The notes below the pieces were generated by a model. The model ran no database searches. It was not told the origin of the DNA and was given only the letters and a program-made list of their open reading frames with translations. 64,000 nt of DNA from assembly GCA_900708905.1 (NCBI GenBank), contig CAADRB010000048.1, positions 269,925-333,924 of the forward strand, in the 5' to 3' direction. Shown here piece by piece: positions 51,532-62,524 of this stretch (position 1 is its first letter; every line of letters starts with the position of its first letter). Both the position numbers and the translations under genes were made by a program. This stretch comes from Hymenolepis diminuta (taxonomy: Eukaryota; Platyhelminthes; Cestoda; Cyclophyllidea; Hymenolepididae).

Positions 51532-52178
51532 TGCTGATCAGATAATTGCGAGTTCTTACAGGGTCACCAACTTGTTGCGAATTGTTATTAAGACCCAGCA
51601 GATAACAGTCTCATAGAGAAGCAACAACATAAAAAGGTTAAACGATTCCGGTTATCGTCGAGGAGAAATGGAACCTTGTCAGGACTCATTCAAGGACCGC
51701 TTAATAAGCTCATCCCGCTTAATTAAAATAAACCATCTGAGGACACGACGTTCTCTACGGGGAACTTGAGGTTACAGCAAGGTCAAATACTTCAAGCGAG
51801 ATGATTAGGTCTCAGAGATTAGTGATGACCTGGATAAAAATTCTGAAAAACAATGGGTATTCATTCTTCAACCTCTAAACATGAAAGACGTATTATTAAT
51901 TACATTATAATTCTTATATGCGTATTTCAACTATCTCAATTCTGCTACGCTAAGAGCTTGTAAGCTCTTACTATTATTCTGTAAGATCAACTTGTATTCC
52001 TAACTTTTGGAAGAGACTGTTGCGGTTAAGATAGCAGCTAACAACGAAAAATAGTAATAATAGTCACCATTTCTTAGCTGTTTGAGTAAGAGCTAACAGC
52101 AATTGTAGAGCAGAACACAAAGAGTTGATTAGATCAAAACGTGTTCAAGGACGCCACAAGGAGGATTGAAGTAAGTGA

Positions 52179-52206
52179 AAGAGAGAGAGAGAGAGAGAGA
52201 GGAGAG
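52179..52206. repeat. GA microsatellite in right LTR
   Basis: A run of about ten GA units lies inside the right LTR; the left-hand copies have only degenerate GA-rich sequence here. Confidence 0.85.
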
Positions 52207-52530
52207 CGCTGAGGAATAGAGGAGATAAGAGGAAAGCGTAGGAGCCGGTAACCGATAACCGCGCGTAATGTTTTAAGTGGGGGAACAACGACGGTTTTAT
52301 AAATCACTTGGGTAAGGCCACGTGAGAAAACATGATCGTAGATGTACTTTTAAGTGGAGCGAGATCGTTATAGAAAGGGGGGATCGATGGACGTGTTTAG
52401 ACATTACAAATGGGAGCTTTGCATCACAGGGACATAAAAGACGTCACTGCAACTTTGTGGATGAATGCGGATAAGAAATAATTCTGGAAATACATAGAGA
52501 GTCAGCCTTAGAGACAATGAATTAAAGAGG

Positions 52531-53820
52531 CAAGACCGATTATGATGATTACACAACCGGTCAATAAACATTTAGAAATCGTCGGCAGGAAATTGCTTAA
52601 AAATCTAGTGGACAAATTACAAAAGGTGAATTTTAAAAAGTGAAATGTTTAATAAGCAAATATTTACGAACCGAATCCAAGAATCAAATGAAGCAAGACC
52701 CTCTGACACTTCGACTATACTCTCAGCAATTTTTTGATCTTTCCGCTTTTACCATGCATTAGACTTGACAATAATCGATTTCAGTTGATTTTTTATCAAG
52801 AAAATATTTAAAAATTGTTGTCTTGTTGTTTTTATTATGATATGATAATTTATATTTCTACACTCCACTATTGGCCACCGCACTCCTTCACCATACAACA
52901 AAGAAAAAAGCTAGAAACATGAGAAATGAAGTGGTGGTTAATGAAGCGTACAGTCTCTAAGTGATATTATGCGGTTAAGTAGTTATTGAGTGAAGATAAA
53001 TGCTAAAAGAGGTTATGATAACACGATCACCGATTCTTTGGTTGAAGGATTTCCAGAGTTAGCATGAATTTGCATATCTGGGACATCATTCAATTCAATG
53101 TAAAATTTCTGACTCGATCATATTACATCAGATCTTAGCAAGGGTATGAAACTTCGCACTGTTTTGAAAGCTCGAATGTGAACTCCATTCATTCATTAGT
53201 CTACTTCCTTTCGCAAAAATTAATGATATTAGATACATTTTTCATCGGACATGTCTCTTCATGTTTGGTGAATTAGACAATTTGAGCTTGCAAGGAGAAC
53301 CGTGGTTATTTCTAAGCCTCTTTTTTTAAATGAAAGATATCTCCAACTTTCCCGTTTGGAGCATTTATGCAACATTTCATTCATGAATAATTTTAAAAAT
53401 ATGACATTTGTTTTTGATGTTTATGCCGTCCTTGACTTTGTGATTTTTCAAATCCACTTCGCACAATTTAACCACATTCCATCAATCAAACACGCTATTA
53501 TGGATCACACATTCGATAAAGTTGGCATTTTAGAGCGAGGATAGTGAAAAAATTTTTTAACAATAAAAATCGATTTTTATTATTATTAAATGTGGGTTTT
53601 GTACTCATTAAATAGAGGGTGGAGTGACCGGGAGCAGATTACAGAAAGGGAATGAAATTTAGAGAATTAAACAAGACATACATTATCTGCAATTATGGTT
53701 CATGAGAGTTTTAACTAAGAAGTTGAATTTGGTTTGCAGCTGTAACTGACATGACAAGGTATTGAAGGATAAATCCCTCCGTCTCCGAGATATCCATCTT
53801 ACGTCATCGCTAATCACCAA
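52531..53820. other. AT-rich interval, no gene
   Basis: An 80-codon plus-strand open frame at 53302-53544 has no recognised domain and a non-ATG start. Nothing else is assigned. Confidence 0.45.
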
Positions 53821-54109
53821 AAGTTAATTATCTTGCCCTCATAGTGATGTGTGAAATCGTCAATCTTATTGTGATCCCAGGCTCTGTACAGATAAACATC
53901 CTGTCTCCTCAAGTGGCTCATCCTCATCGATCGGAAATGCTAACTGAGTGCACCTCGGATGATATTTGCAGAGGCACCGCTGACTCGGCTATGTTTGAGA
54001 GTCAGTTCTATCCACACTCTCCCTACAACTGTCCAGTCCAATTAAATCACACATACAATTATGTCCTCACACGCTTCCACATCCAAGTGACGAATATAAA
54101 CAGCCAATA

Positions 54110-54290
54110 AATATTAATAGCCAATGCACGCACACACACAGACTGTCCCTTGTTAGATACATCTTTCTTCGCTCCCTCCTTTCCTCAATTCTTTCTTCCC
54201 CTTGGGAGTTCGTACCGCGGTTTGTTCAATACATCCTGGTCTAATCGATTCTTCGTGTTTTATCTAACCGCAACATTATTAAATTTCACG
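54110..54290 (+). mobile_element. Probable LTR 3' end (R-U5 fragment)
   Basis: CAATACATCCTGGTCTAATC followed by TTCGTGTTTTATCTAACCGC and AACA resembles the reverse complement of the LTR edges at 52.0-52.1, 49.95-50.01 and 6.3-6.38 kb. For example, the 6.3-kb copy reads CAATACATTTTGGCCTATTC on the minus strand. The rest of the LTR is not clearly alignable, so this may be a related but different family. Confidence 0.4.
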
Positions 54291-54534
54291 ATATTAGTCC
54301 TAGATCCCTGACAAGAACAAATCCTCTTAGAAAACAAAGCATCTTCATAAATACCACTCTAGGATATAGGTAACCCTGAGAAAACCCAGACAGAATACAA
54401 TTTTGTTAATTCATATCTTAGTATACTGGCTCTAATTGCTTATACGGGTCAAAAAAGACGTTAGTTGGGAGGTCAGGCAAGGGTTTTGGCCCACATCCAG
54501 AACCTGGGTGTACAGACGTCTATAGGGGATAACA

Positions 54535-54760
54535 CACAAATAAGCTCTTAGCCAAACCTTAGTAATCTCCTTAGAAGTCCATCGATTCCACTAGTATGCT
54601 ACGTCTCAAGTAGGTCTCGTGTGGAGAGGGTTTTACCACAAAATGCTTAGTGTTTGAACTGTACGAATAATGATCGATGATTGGCTGGAAGGCCTCGGCA
54701 CACACACCGAATTTGTTTGATAAGCGATCGGTGACACGTGCGTACTTTCCAAAATGTTCT
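54535..54760. repeat. Dispersed repeat shared with 41.7 and 58.4 kb
   Basis: CCAAACCTTAGTAATCTCCT matches 41.77 kb, and ATTGGCTGGAAGGCCTCGGC with ACACA matches ATTGGTTGAGGAGGCCTCTG with CACGCGAATTCC at 58.45 kb. Two patches of one element, or two elements, cannot be separated by eye. Confidence 0.35.
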
Positions 54761-57154
54761 ACCACGCACAAGATTCCTTTGGTCAACACTGGCAGCGTTG
54801 CCCACTCCGCACGTCAGAGCTACCAACAGACACTTGTCAGTTCCAAATCAGAACACTAAGGATTGGTGAAGACCAAAAGCTTATTATTAAACAACGAGAA
54901 TGTAATAAGGGAAGTGAAGGAACAAAGTGTCTGTGATGATTTCAAAATACATCAAACGGTAGGACAGAGGTAAAATGGTTCGACATATAGTCCGACAGTA
55001 TTTTTGAGAAGCCGATAGAAGTATACCTTCAACCTTCTAGATAATATTTAAGATATTTGATGTTAGATAAATTTTTAAATGGTAATAAAAAGTCATCGCT
55101 TTTTGGGGGCCTGCTAACTTCTGAATATCACGTCATCGTGAATGAAGGCATTTTCCCTAGGAAGAGTAGAAGAGCATTGTAAATATCATTCTACAGAGTA
55201 TGGCATACATTGTGGGCAAGACTTTATCTTCAGGAAGGCTATTTAAGGAGTTCGAAACACACATAGCCTTTGCCTTGAAATTGTCTAGACAATTCCTGCC
55301 TAATTACCGTCGCAGTAGTGTTTGAAACACTACATTTTTAAGTGCAAAAAACATATGAAAGTGTCAGATGGAGTTAAATTAATCTGAGGAATACAATAGA
55401 ATTGAGGTTAAGCAAAACCATACCTAACATGTTTTAAGGTTTAATATGCACTTTTAAGCTTTTCTACGAGGTTACTATTTTAAGCTTTTTTTCTATTATA
55501 CGACTATTATTATTAGTCATTACAATTATTAACTACGGAAAAACATCCAAACATGGCAAATAGGAAAAAAAATCAGTAAGAGATGGAAAAGGAGGATTTC
55601 AAATAGAAGTAGAGAACAAAACCGGGACGTCTAAAGCGTTTTCATTCGTTTAAATTCTGGATTTGTTAGAAGTTCTATATCGATGAAGTTTACTTCGTAG
55701 TGGTCTAATACTCTAAAGTCGAAATTTCTAGACTCCACTCTTGGATACCTGAGTGTGTTCATGTCCGCTGCAATCATTTTCTAAACCAGTCAATTAAATT
55801 GAATGATTAACCAATTTCGATGCATTTATTTCTTAATGGTCAGAGAGGAGCAAGTTTATGGTTGCTAAGAAGCTTTTTACCATTTACGTAAATTGAATTG
55901 TAGATGAGAAGTAGCCGATAATAACGGCAGAACAAAACATTCAGGTATTAATGAAGAGTGATTATGGAAAATATGCCAAAATATTGCTCGAAGTCACCAA
56001 GTTTACTTCAGTAACTATGTCCATGAAACGATATGACACTGGCTCAAAACTCAACTGTGCATTCGGTTATATTAGTGCAAATCACGTAAAAGAGACGTCA
56101 GTGACAAGTCTTTTAAATGTGATAAATCACAGATACTCGCTTTGTAGAGGTATGAGGAGAGAGCTAAGCATCTTGCTTTGATCTATGCATGTATATACTG
56201 CCAATCGTTACAGGATTTGGAGTGTAAGGAGGTTACTGGAAACAGAGAGCAAGCTCAGAGGAATCACTGAAAGCGTGGGCGCAGACACTGCGCCGAACGT
56301 GTTGAGAGAGCATGTGTTCGCGTAGGTACGAGCCATGTTTATAAAGGTAGCGGAATGAGAAAGAAGTTTGGTTTTAAGTCCTGAATATAAGAGAATGACT
56401 CAATATCCTCCACTCGTCTTCCAAATAAGCTTCAAACGATCTGAACATCTTTATATTATCCCAATCCATCGGATTATAGAGAACAAAGAAGCAGGAACAA
56501 CTTAAAATCGTCAATTTTTACACTCTCCTTCCCCAATGCTCTTGTTGCTGAAAGCTACATCTATATCTTGATGTGATCATCAACTGACCCTTTTTAATGG
56601 ACTAAAAGGACAAAGGCCAATGATATAAATCATTCCTAATAGAGCTAAAGAACAGTTAAGGGTAGGATAGAAGGAATTTATCCTCCTAATTGGGGATATT
56701 TGTTTCCCATAGTGTATGATCTTGGAATTTATTAAGTGCCGAATATTTGTTTGAATGACTTCAGACATTAACTTTACTTAAAATAATGGATTAAAAGAAT
56801 AATAGTCCTCATATTTGTAAAGATTATGGACTATCATGCACTTGGTCGGTAGGATTAGGGAATGTAAAGAGTTAGGAGAGGAGAAGATAGAAAATTTTGT
56901 CCATAGAGTTCTGACCTTTCTAATATGACTTGCTAATCTCAAATTGAAGAACATGCTCTGACATTTCAAATATTTTTAGGATCGTGCATTGAAGTGGATA
57001 TGCATCTTTTCACATATTCTGCAAAGACGGTTAATCAGGATTAAGCATAAGATTCTCATTCATAATGGCACAGAAATTGCGCATTTGAAGTTAATTAGAT
57101 TCCTCATATTTGAAGAACAATGATCTTTACGATAATGAAAGAACATCGGTTTCT
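54761..57154. other. 2.4-kb interval, no gene recognised
   Basis: It contains a GC-richer patch at 56.23-56.36 kb (AGCGTGGGCGCAGACACTGC, then TTTATAAAGGTAGCGG). That patch may be a promoter or an LTR fragment. Otherwise AT-rich with short open frames only. Confidence 0.45.
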
Positions 57155-57470
57155 GTAATAACTTGAAGGTCTATCGGGGCCACATCGATGGAATAGATGG
57201 AATAAGTCAAGCCACTCATGTCGCCAGATCAGTTCGGAGGTGGCAGGCAAGCCACTCCAACTTATTAATAAGTAAACTAGGTTTATATACAATACATTTC
57301 TTCGTTAGACGTCAGTCATGTCTCGTCGTCGGTGTCTCAGCGTGATGATCGACACTTGTTTAGGTATCTATGTGCAAACATGCAAACACAGCGGGACCAC
57401 CTGTGGACACTGTAGTGGAGTCAATCATTTCTAATCGTCAGATGTTGATAGACATCTGTTGGCTATAGCA
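57155..57470 (-). repeat. Unclassified repeat, inverted partner of 27.61-27.89 kb
   Basis: Read on the minus strand it aligns with 27610-27888 over nearly its whole length, including GTCCACAGG, CGCTGTGTTTGCATGTTTG, GTTTACTTATTAATAA and GGCTTGCCTGCCACCT. It has a few extra short segments relative to the first copy. Confidence 0.65.
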
Positions 57471-59560
57471 GCTTCCCCTCAGCAAAACCTTGCACAGAAC
57501 TAGAAACATTCCGTTGCGCTGCTGTTAAACAAGTTTTCTGGAGCTGAGTTTCATAGTTTAAGAAAGATAAACTCTCTGTAATTGAATAGAGATATTACTT
57601 AATCTACCTTAGCCATGACATTGTATACACCTGCTCTCCTTCTTGTTTTTATTGATGCCCGAATACTAGAACAGTGAGATAATCTAAGAGAATCGGGTAA
57701 TTGATCATTAGTATTCCAAAGGCAGTAAGGCTTTTCAGAATAATTCTATGTACGAGTTCCAAACACACCTTTGTACTATGAAAGAATAATCCTAAGAGGA
57801 TAGTGCTCTTAGAATATTCAAGAGATTGTGGAAAAACCTTAACAGAAATCTATCCCCACGAATATTTCAATCAGTCATGTTTTTGCCTTAAATGATAGTT
57901 GTGGATGGTTTGCAAATGCATTGGAACCTCGAGAGATAGGACTTACGGGTAAGCATCAGTATTACTTAAATAACTTTTCATATCCTCTCGGAATATATCT
58001 AATGCTTTCAGCGTTTGTCTTCTAACGGAGAATCTCGATATTGCGCATTTATTAGGAGAATTGTCACAGGGCAACTGAAAGTATGAGTTTTCGAAATATT
58101 TAAACAATGGATCGTTTATTTAAGAAATAAGAAATACAGTATGATATTTATTTGGTTCTATGTTACCTATAAACATCCTGCTCGTGCAGCCTTTTTGCTA
58201 CAGCTAGGTAATCCTCCTAAACAGTCCAAACAGCGTCTAGCAGAGCCCTCTATTATCAGTTTGCTCCCAAAATTAGCTTGGCTACGCCCAGAGTAGCGAA
58301 AACAAGAAAGGTGCTGACTGGATAGGGTTTTTTTTATCTATTAGCGATGAGATAGTAAGAATTTTAAGCAAACAGAGCTCCTTATGAGATGCCGTCCACG
58401 AGCCTGGTCCTTAAGTACAAACAACACCTAGCTGCAGGGATACCGATTGCCGATTGGTTGAGGAGGCCTCTGCACGCGAATTCCACACTTGTAACTTCGT
58501 AATGAGAATGAAAAAATATACGCTTTAATATCTGAAAAACCATCTGAAAACCGCTATCAGTAGTTCACTCTGGAAGACTAATCCTAAAATTTGAATATTA
58601 GGATATGAAACAGTAAACTATAACAAGGACTCCAAATATCGAATTTCAAGTTGAAGTTCTTCAGACGTATTCATTCTTTACATCATCTTGCTCTTCACAA
58701 GGAAATCTGGATGATTCTCTGAATCTCACTTCAACTATCTACTCCACAATTCCCTTTTAAAATGTAAACGTACTCTCTCTATGAGCCTTCACTTCCTACA
58801 TGCTTGGATATTTCCCCATGGTGTGAGGTTGTAAAGCTTTTTAGCCCTGCCATGGGAAACAATATAATATTAAAGATTCTCTTGATACTCTGACTTCTAC
58901 TCGATCATCATTCGACTATGGGCAGATTCTGTTCAGCCATTAACAAAGGTATTGCTGGAGATATGACATTACAAACCACTCAAGTGGCCAATGAGATATT
59001 AACACTACGAAAATGAACTCAGTTAGAAGGCTGGGCGTATAATCCTGAATTTGAGACTTTGAAATATTAGGACCAGATACGATGAACCATACCCAAAAGG
59101 CAAAAAGTGGACAGCCTGATGAATTCAGTAAACAGATGAACCAAGACTTTTTAAATGTCCTTACTTTATTCTCTACTTCTCTTCGACCCTCCCTTTTAAG
59201 TGTTATTGAACTATTTCACTTTTTGTCATATTTAAACACTTTTTCTTCATTAAAATAGATTGATCATAGGGTAGGAGTGACAGGCGAGGGTAGCTAGGAT
59301 CAATAGGTATTAACGGCTAGCCTTAACACAATTTGCAAATTATTGATTTTTTTCCTGAAAGTCAAATCATAGTAACAAATTCATTGGCTGGTTTTCAATT
59401 TTACAGATCGTGCTTTCACTTCCGGTAATTATTTTCAAAATCAATAGGACTTTAGACAGTTTTGCATGAAGTAAACAATAGGAACTTTCTTGTAATTACT
59501 GATAAGTAAACAGCGTATCTAGGTGGCTAAATCTTAAACAAGCCTCCACAACAGTATGCC
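57471..59560. other. 2.1-kb interval with one repeat block
   Basis: A repeat-like block at 58.17-58.51 kb shares GATTGG...AGGCCTC...CAC words with 54.69 kb, and CTAGCAGAGCCCTC also occurs near 30.84 kb. No gene is recognised. Confidence 0.4.
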
Positions 59561-59564
59561 CTGT

Positions 59565-59690
59565 GACTTTGCCCACGCGTCCTCTGCCATGGCAACGCAC
59601 AATGTATTTTCTATGTGTTTGCGCGCGCGCCTATTTTATCGTTGGCCGCCATTTTCGAGCGGGAGATTGGCTCTCGCGATATAAACTAAC
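59565..59690 (+). promoter_or_regulatory. CpG-rich promoter with X-box, YY1 and TCTCGCGA motifs
   Basis: TGCCATGGCAAC at 59585-59596 resembles an RFX X-box. GGCCGCCATTTT at 59644-59655 fits the YY1 consensus. TCTCGCGA at 59672-59679 matches most of the TCTCGCGAGA core promoter element. A GCGCGCGC run lies between the X-box and the YY1 site. The surrounding DNA is AT-rich, so the clustering is conspicuous. No coding exon lies close on either strand, so the promoter may drive a gene with a non-coding first exon, or be bidirectional. Confidence 0.5.
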
Positions 59691-59847
59691 ATTAATACCA
59701 TGTGGTGTAGGCGAAGTTGATTTCAAATTACTTTAAGTGAATAATTCATACACCTTTTGTTGGAGACAGAAATGCGTGTGATCGGCACCACAGAGCGTTT
59801 GGAATGAGGAGTTTGAAAGGACCAGGCTGTTAATTTTCTCCTCACTC
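59691..59847 (+). other. Candidate non-coding first exon
   Basis: The stretch ends at TCCTCACTC/GTAAGTGG, a strong 5' splice site with GT at 59848. It contains one short upstream frame (ATGCGTGTGATCGGCACC...TGA), so it would be a 5' UTR exon. It is placed only by the promoter-like DNA before it and the donor. Confidence 0.35.
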
Positions 59848-62193
59848 GTAAGTGGAGATGATAGCATATTTGCTAATTTTGTTACATTTTAAACTGCTTG
59901 AAATAGGTCATGTGCATAAGTAATATAATGGACATCTTTACGATCTATAAGCCAGATATCCCAGTTATTCCGGCTAGGGATGAAAGGGTGAGGGGTGAAC
60001 GCACAGTAGTCAGTTAGGCACAAGATGAACTTTAATTATGATCTGGAAATTAGCAAATAGCAAATAAAATAAATATGAAGGGAATATAGCAGACATAACT
60101 ATAATAAAAATGTTGCTTTCTAAAGGGGAAGTATTCAATAAAATATTTTTCCCCTATTAAACAATGTGTCCGCCTTGGTGGATTACCAACAAAATTAATT
60201 GAAGTTAGGTATTTCAAACTGATTACAGACCCGAAATAAGGTTTTTCCCTCTGATTAATGACAAAATATCCTTGAGATAAAAAATTGAACTCTATCAACC
60301 AATGAATTGACTCCGTAGAACAGAAATATTATAGAGTTAATAGCATAAAGTTCTATTGTTAAAATTCGCTGGTTTTGGTTGCATTTGCACTGGGAAAAAT
60401 CACTGTGGCATGATCGCTTAGTGATTTCAATAAACAGGTTCGTAAGCTCTGAATACCGTGGATATAATATCACCCATGAACGTGGAAGTCAAATCGTGAA
60501 ATTTGAATATAAGTGCATTAGGCACTGAATATACCTCATTTGAGATTTTGGACAACTCATTGCTTTCAGAAATCAAATAGAGTAAGGCCATTGATACCAT
60601 TACCTCACTGTCTAAATCTTCTCTGTTTTCTACTTCAATGAACAAATTTCCTTTTGTTTTATTCGCATGTTTATCAAAGATTAAAAATTGCTCATTTCTT
60701 CAATGTCATAATAAGATCCAATCCCATTAAAGGTGTCTTCCAGCGCTCATATCATAACATCCTGGAGCCGCCTGATGAAAAACTCACAGTTGTGTAAACT
60801 CGCAATTCCCCTTAACGTCTTTCCATATTTCACTCATGACCTTGAAGAACGTACTTTCAACATAACCTTTGAAAGTATATTTAGATCAACCTGACTCAAG
60901 GTGCACGACACCTTTTACGTGGTTTGGCAATTTATCTTTCTAACTGAGAATACCACCCACTTACTGGCGTCTTTACCATGCCTCTGAGTCATGTCTTTAT
61001 ATTTTTGGATGTTAAGCACATTTGCTTAGCTTTGCTTTACCTATTTAGGTAACTTTGCACACTCATCACATCCCCGCTCACGCAGCCTCTCTTTCACACT
61101 CCTCTGAACTTTCTCTTTATACCTAGTAAGGCTTTACAACCAGTAGTCTCTACTTATCTATCCTGCTTTATGACGAAAGTCGGCGGTAATAAGTAGACAA
61201 TAACTAGTAGTATATGTTCGGGATTGGTAATAAAATTAATAGATATGCATCTCTTTTTTTTCAGATACATCTTAACAGATTGTATCTATAGGTGCCTCTG
61301 TTTGATTATATCTCCCTTAATAACTCTCCCTTCGATATAGTAGGTTTCTTGTTGAGACGTCCTCCCAAATTGTCTACTTCGATCTTTCTCTCATTCATTA
61401 TCATGGACGAATTTTCTATTGAATTAAGCGATCTTAATCTTAATCATCAATTCGCTCGAAGGATACCGAGGTGTTGAAAGTGAGAAGCAAATGTAGAAAA
61501 TTCGAGCCAAGGGAAATTGCAACCCCTACGCAATCGCTGGTTCATAATCTACGTCCCAGATGACCATATTTCAACTAACTTTAAACTATTTAAGAAACAC
61601 TTTATTCACGAATAAATTGGTAAATAAATTATTAAAACAAATAGATGAATTTAGGAGTAACCACTGTCTCATATTTTTCACCATTAAAAAATCTTGTTCT
61701 ATTGATAATTACCCCATTAAAATAAAACCGATATCTAATAACACGAAATAACCCATTTTGACAAGTCTTATTTCTAAGTGCAAAATATTATCAAGATACC
61801 TGGACCAACGGCAACCAATCAGGTCGCTTAGCCAATAACCATCTATCTAATACCTCTTAACCAATCAGTGTCCGGGCATTAACAAAACTTCGATCATCTT
61901 AAACTGGTTTCGTTGTGTTCGGCTGATTTAGGTATTTTGCACTTACAAATTATGCTATATTTTCAAAGTAACGTAAATTAAATGGTTTTGAGGCGTGTCT
62001 TAGGGTCAATCGAATAGTGACTGAGTGTATTTAAAGTAGATCCATGGATTCTAGGATGAAATAGGTGAAATATATGTAATAGATTGATTATTAATGATAG
62101 AATAGCTATTCTGACATAGATTACCTTTATTGTTTTTGATGAATCCCCTCTTACTTCGGTCATCTCTTCTCCTCTCTGTCACTTTCTCGACAG
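59848..62193. other. 2.3-kb interval, possible first intron
   Basis: No coding region is recognised on either strand. It would be the first intron if the exon ending at 59847 is real. Confidence 0.35.
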
Positions 62194-62222
62194 TGACCAA
62201 TGGACAATTATGTGAAGGCGTG
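62194..62222 (+). CDS. Candidate micro-exon with start codon (partial gene)
   Basis: A pyrimidine-rich acceptor (CTCTGTCACTTTCTCGACAG) precedes 62194. A strong donor GTGAGT starts at 62223. Between them ATG at 62200 opens MDNYVKA followed by two bases of the next codon. This could be the first coding exon of the gene started at 59.7 kb, running off the window. No protein family is recognisable from eight codons, so it is a lead only. Confidence 0.2.
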
Positions 62223-62314
62223 GTGAGTCATTCAAATGTGTGGTAGTGAGTGATGATTCAGCAGCCTAATAACCAGGTCAGTCAGCACAGCGGATTGCGC
62301 GGGAAATCGTGAAA

Positions 62315-62450
62315 ATGGCAAACTTGGCGTCCTTTCAAATCAACAGCAGTAGTAGTACAAATGTAATTGACACGAAAATGGACACATGTACTGATCGACC
62401 TTGGGTGTTGTACTTAAAAGAGAGCTGTCAACGGGTCCTGTTTGATGACT
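62315..62450 (+). CDS. Candidate first coding exon, unknown protein (partial)
   Basis: The ATG at 62315 starts MANLASFQINSSSSTN, followed by DRPWVLYLKESCQRVLFDD, with a possible donor ACT/GTAAAT at 62451 (phase 1). Unspliced, the frame would end after 70 residues at 62524. TTGCGCGGGAAA, an E2F-like site, lies just upstream at 62295-62306. The amino-acid composition looks more protein-like than the neighbouring AT-rich frames, but I do not recognise a family. It may be a small gene, a first exon or chance. Confidence 0.3.
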
Positions 62451-62524
62451 GTAAATTTGGGGATTATTTTAAAAAAAAGACCATTAATGAAAACAAAAAG
62501 CGTTTAAAATGTATTATTTTGTAA

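Larger units (their letters stand above)
49919..52530 (-). mobile_element. Decayed LTR retrotransposon with Gag-like relic, no pol
   Basis: Two diverged direct repeats flank about 1.6 kb of internal DNA: the left LTR is about 49919-50400 and the right about 52018-52530. Shared blocks are ACTCACTTGGGAAAGGACAC versus AATCACTTGGGTAAGGCCAC, GGGACATAAAGATGTTACTG versus GGGACATAAAAGACGTCACT, and GATGCGAATAAAGAGTAATC versus GATGCGGATAAGAAATAATT. Both left edges start with TG. The internal part holds only a broken Gag-like frame on the minus strand; reverse transcriptase, protease and integrase are not seen. Gypsy-like origin is inferred from the Gag pattern. The LTRs differ strongly, so the insertion is old. 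A 22-base assembly gap lies in the left LTR. Confidence 0.65.

Noticed and set aside
53302..53544. 80-codon plus-strand frame
   Set aside because: Non-ATG start, Phe/Ile-rich composition as expected from AT-rich DNA, no domain, no splice context.
53844..54110. 88-codon plus-strand frame with His/Ser-rich sequence
   Set aside because: It ends at the probable LTR fragment and lacks any recognisable domain; more likely repeat sequence.
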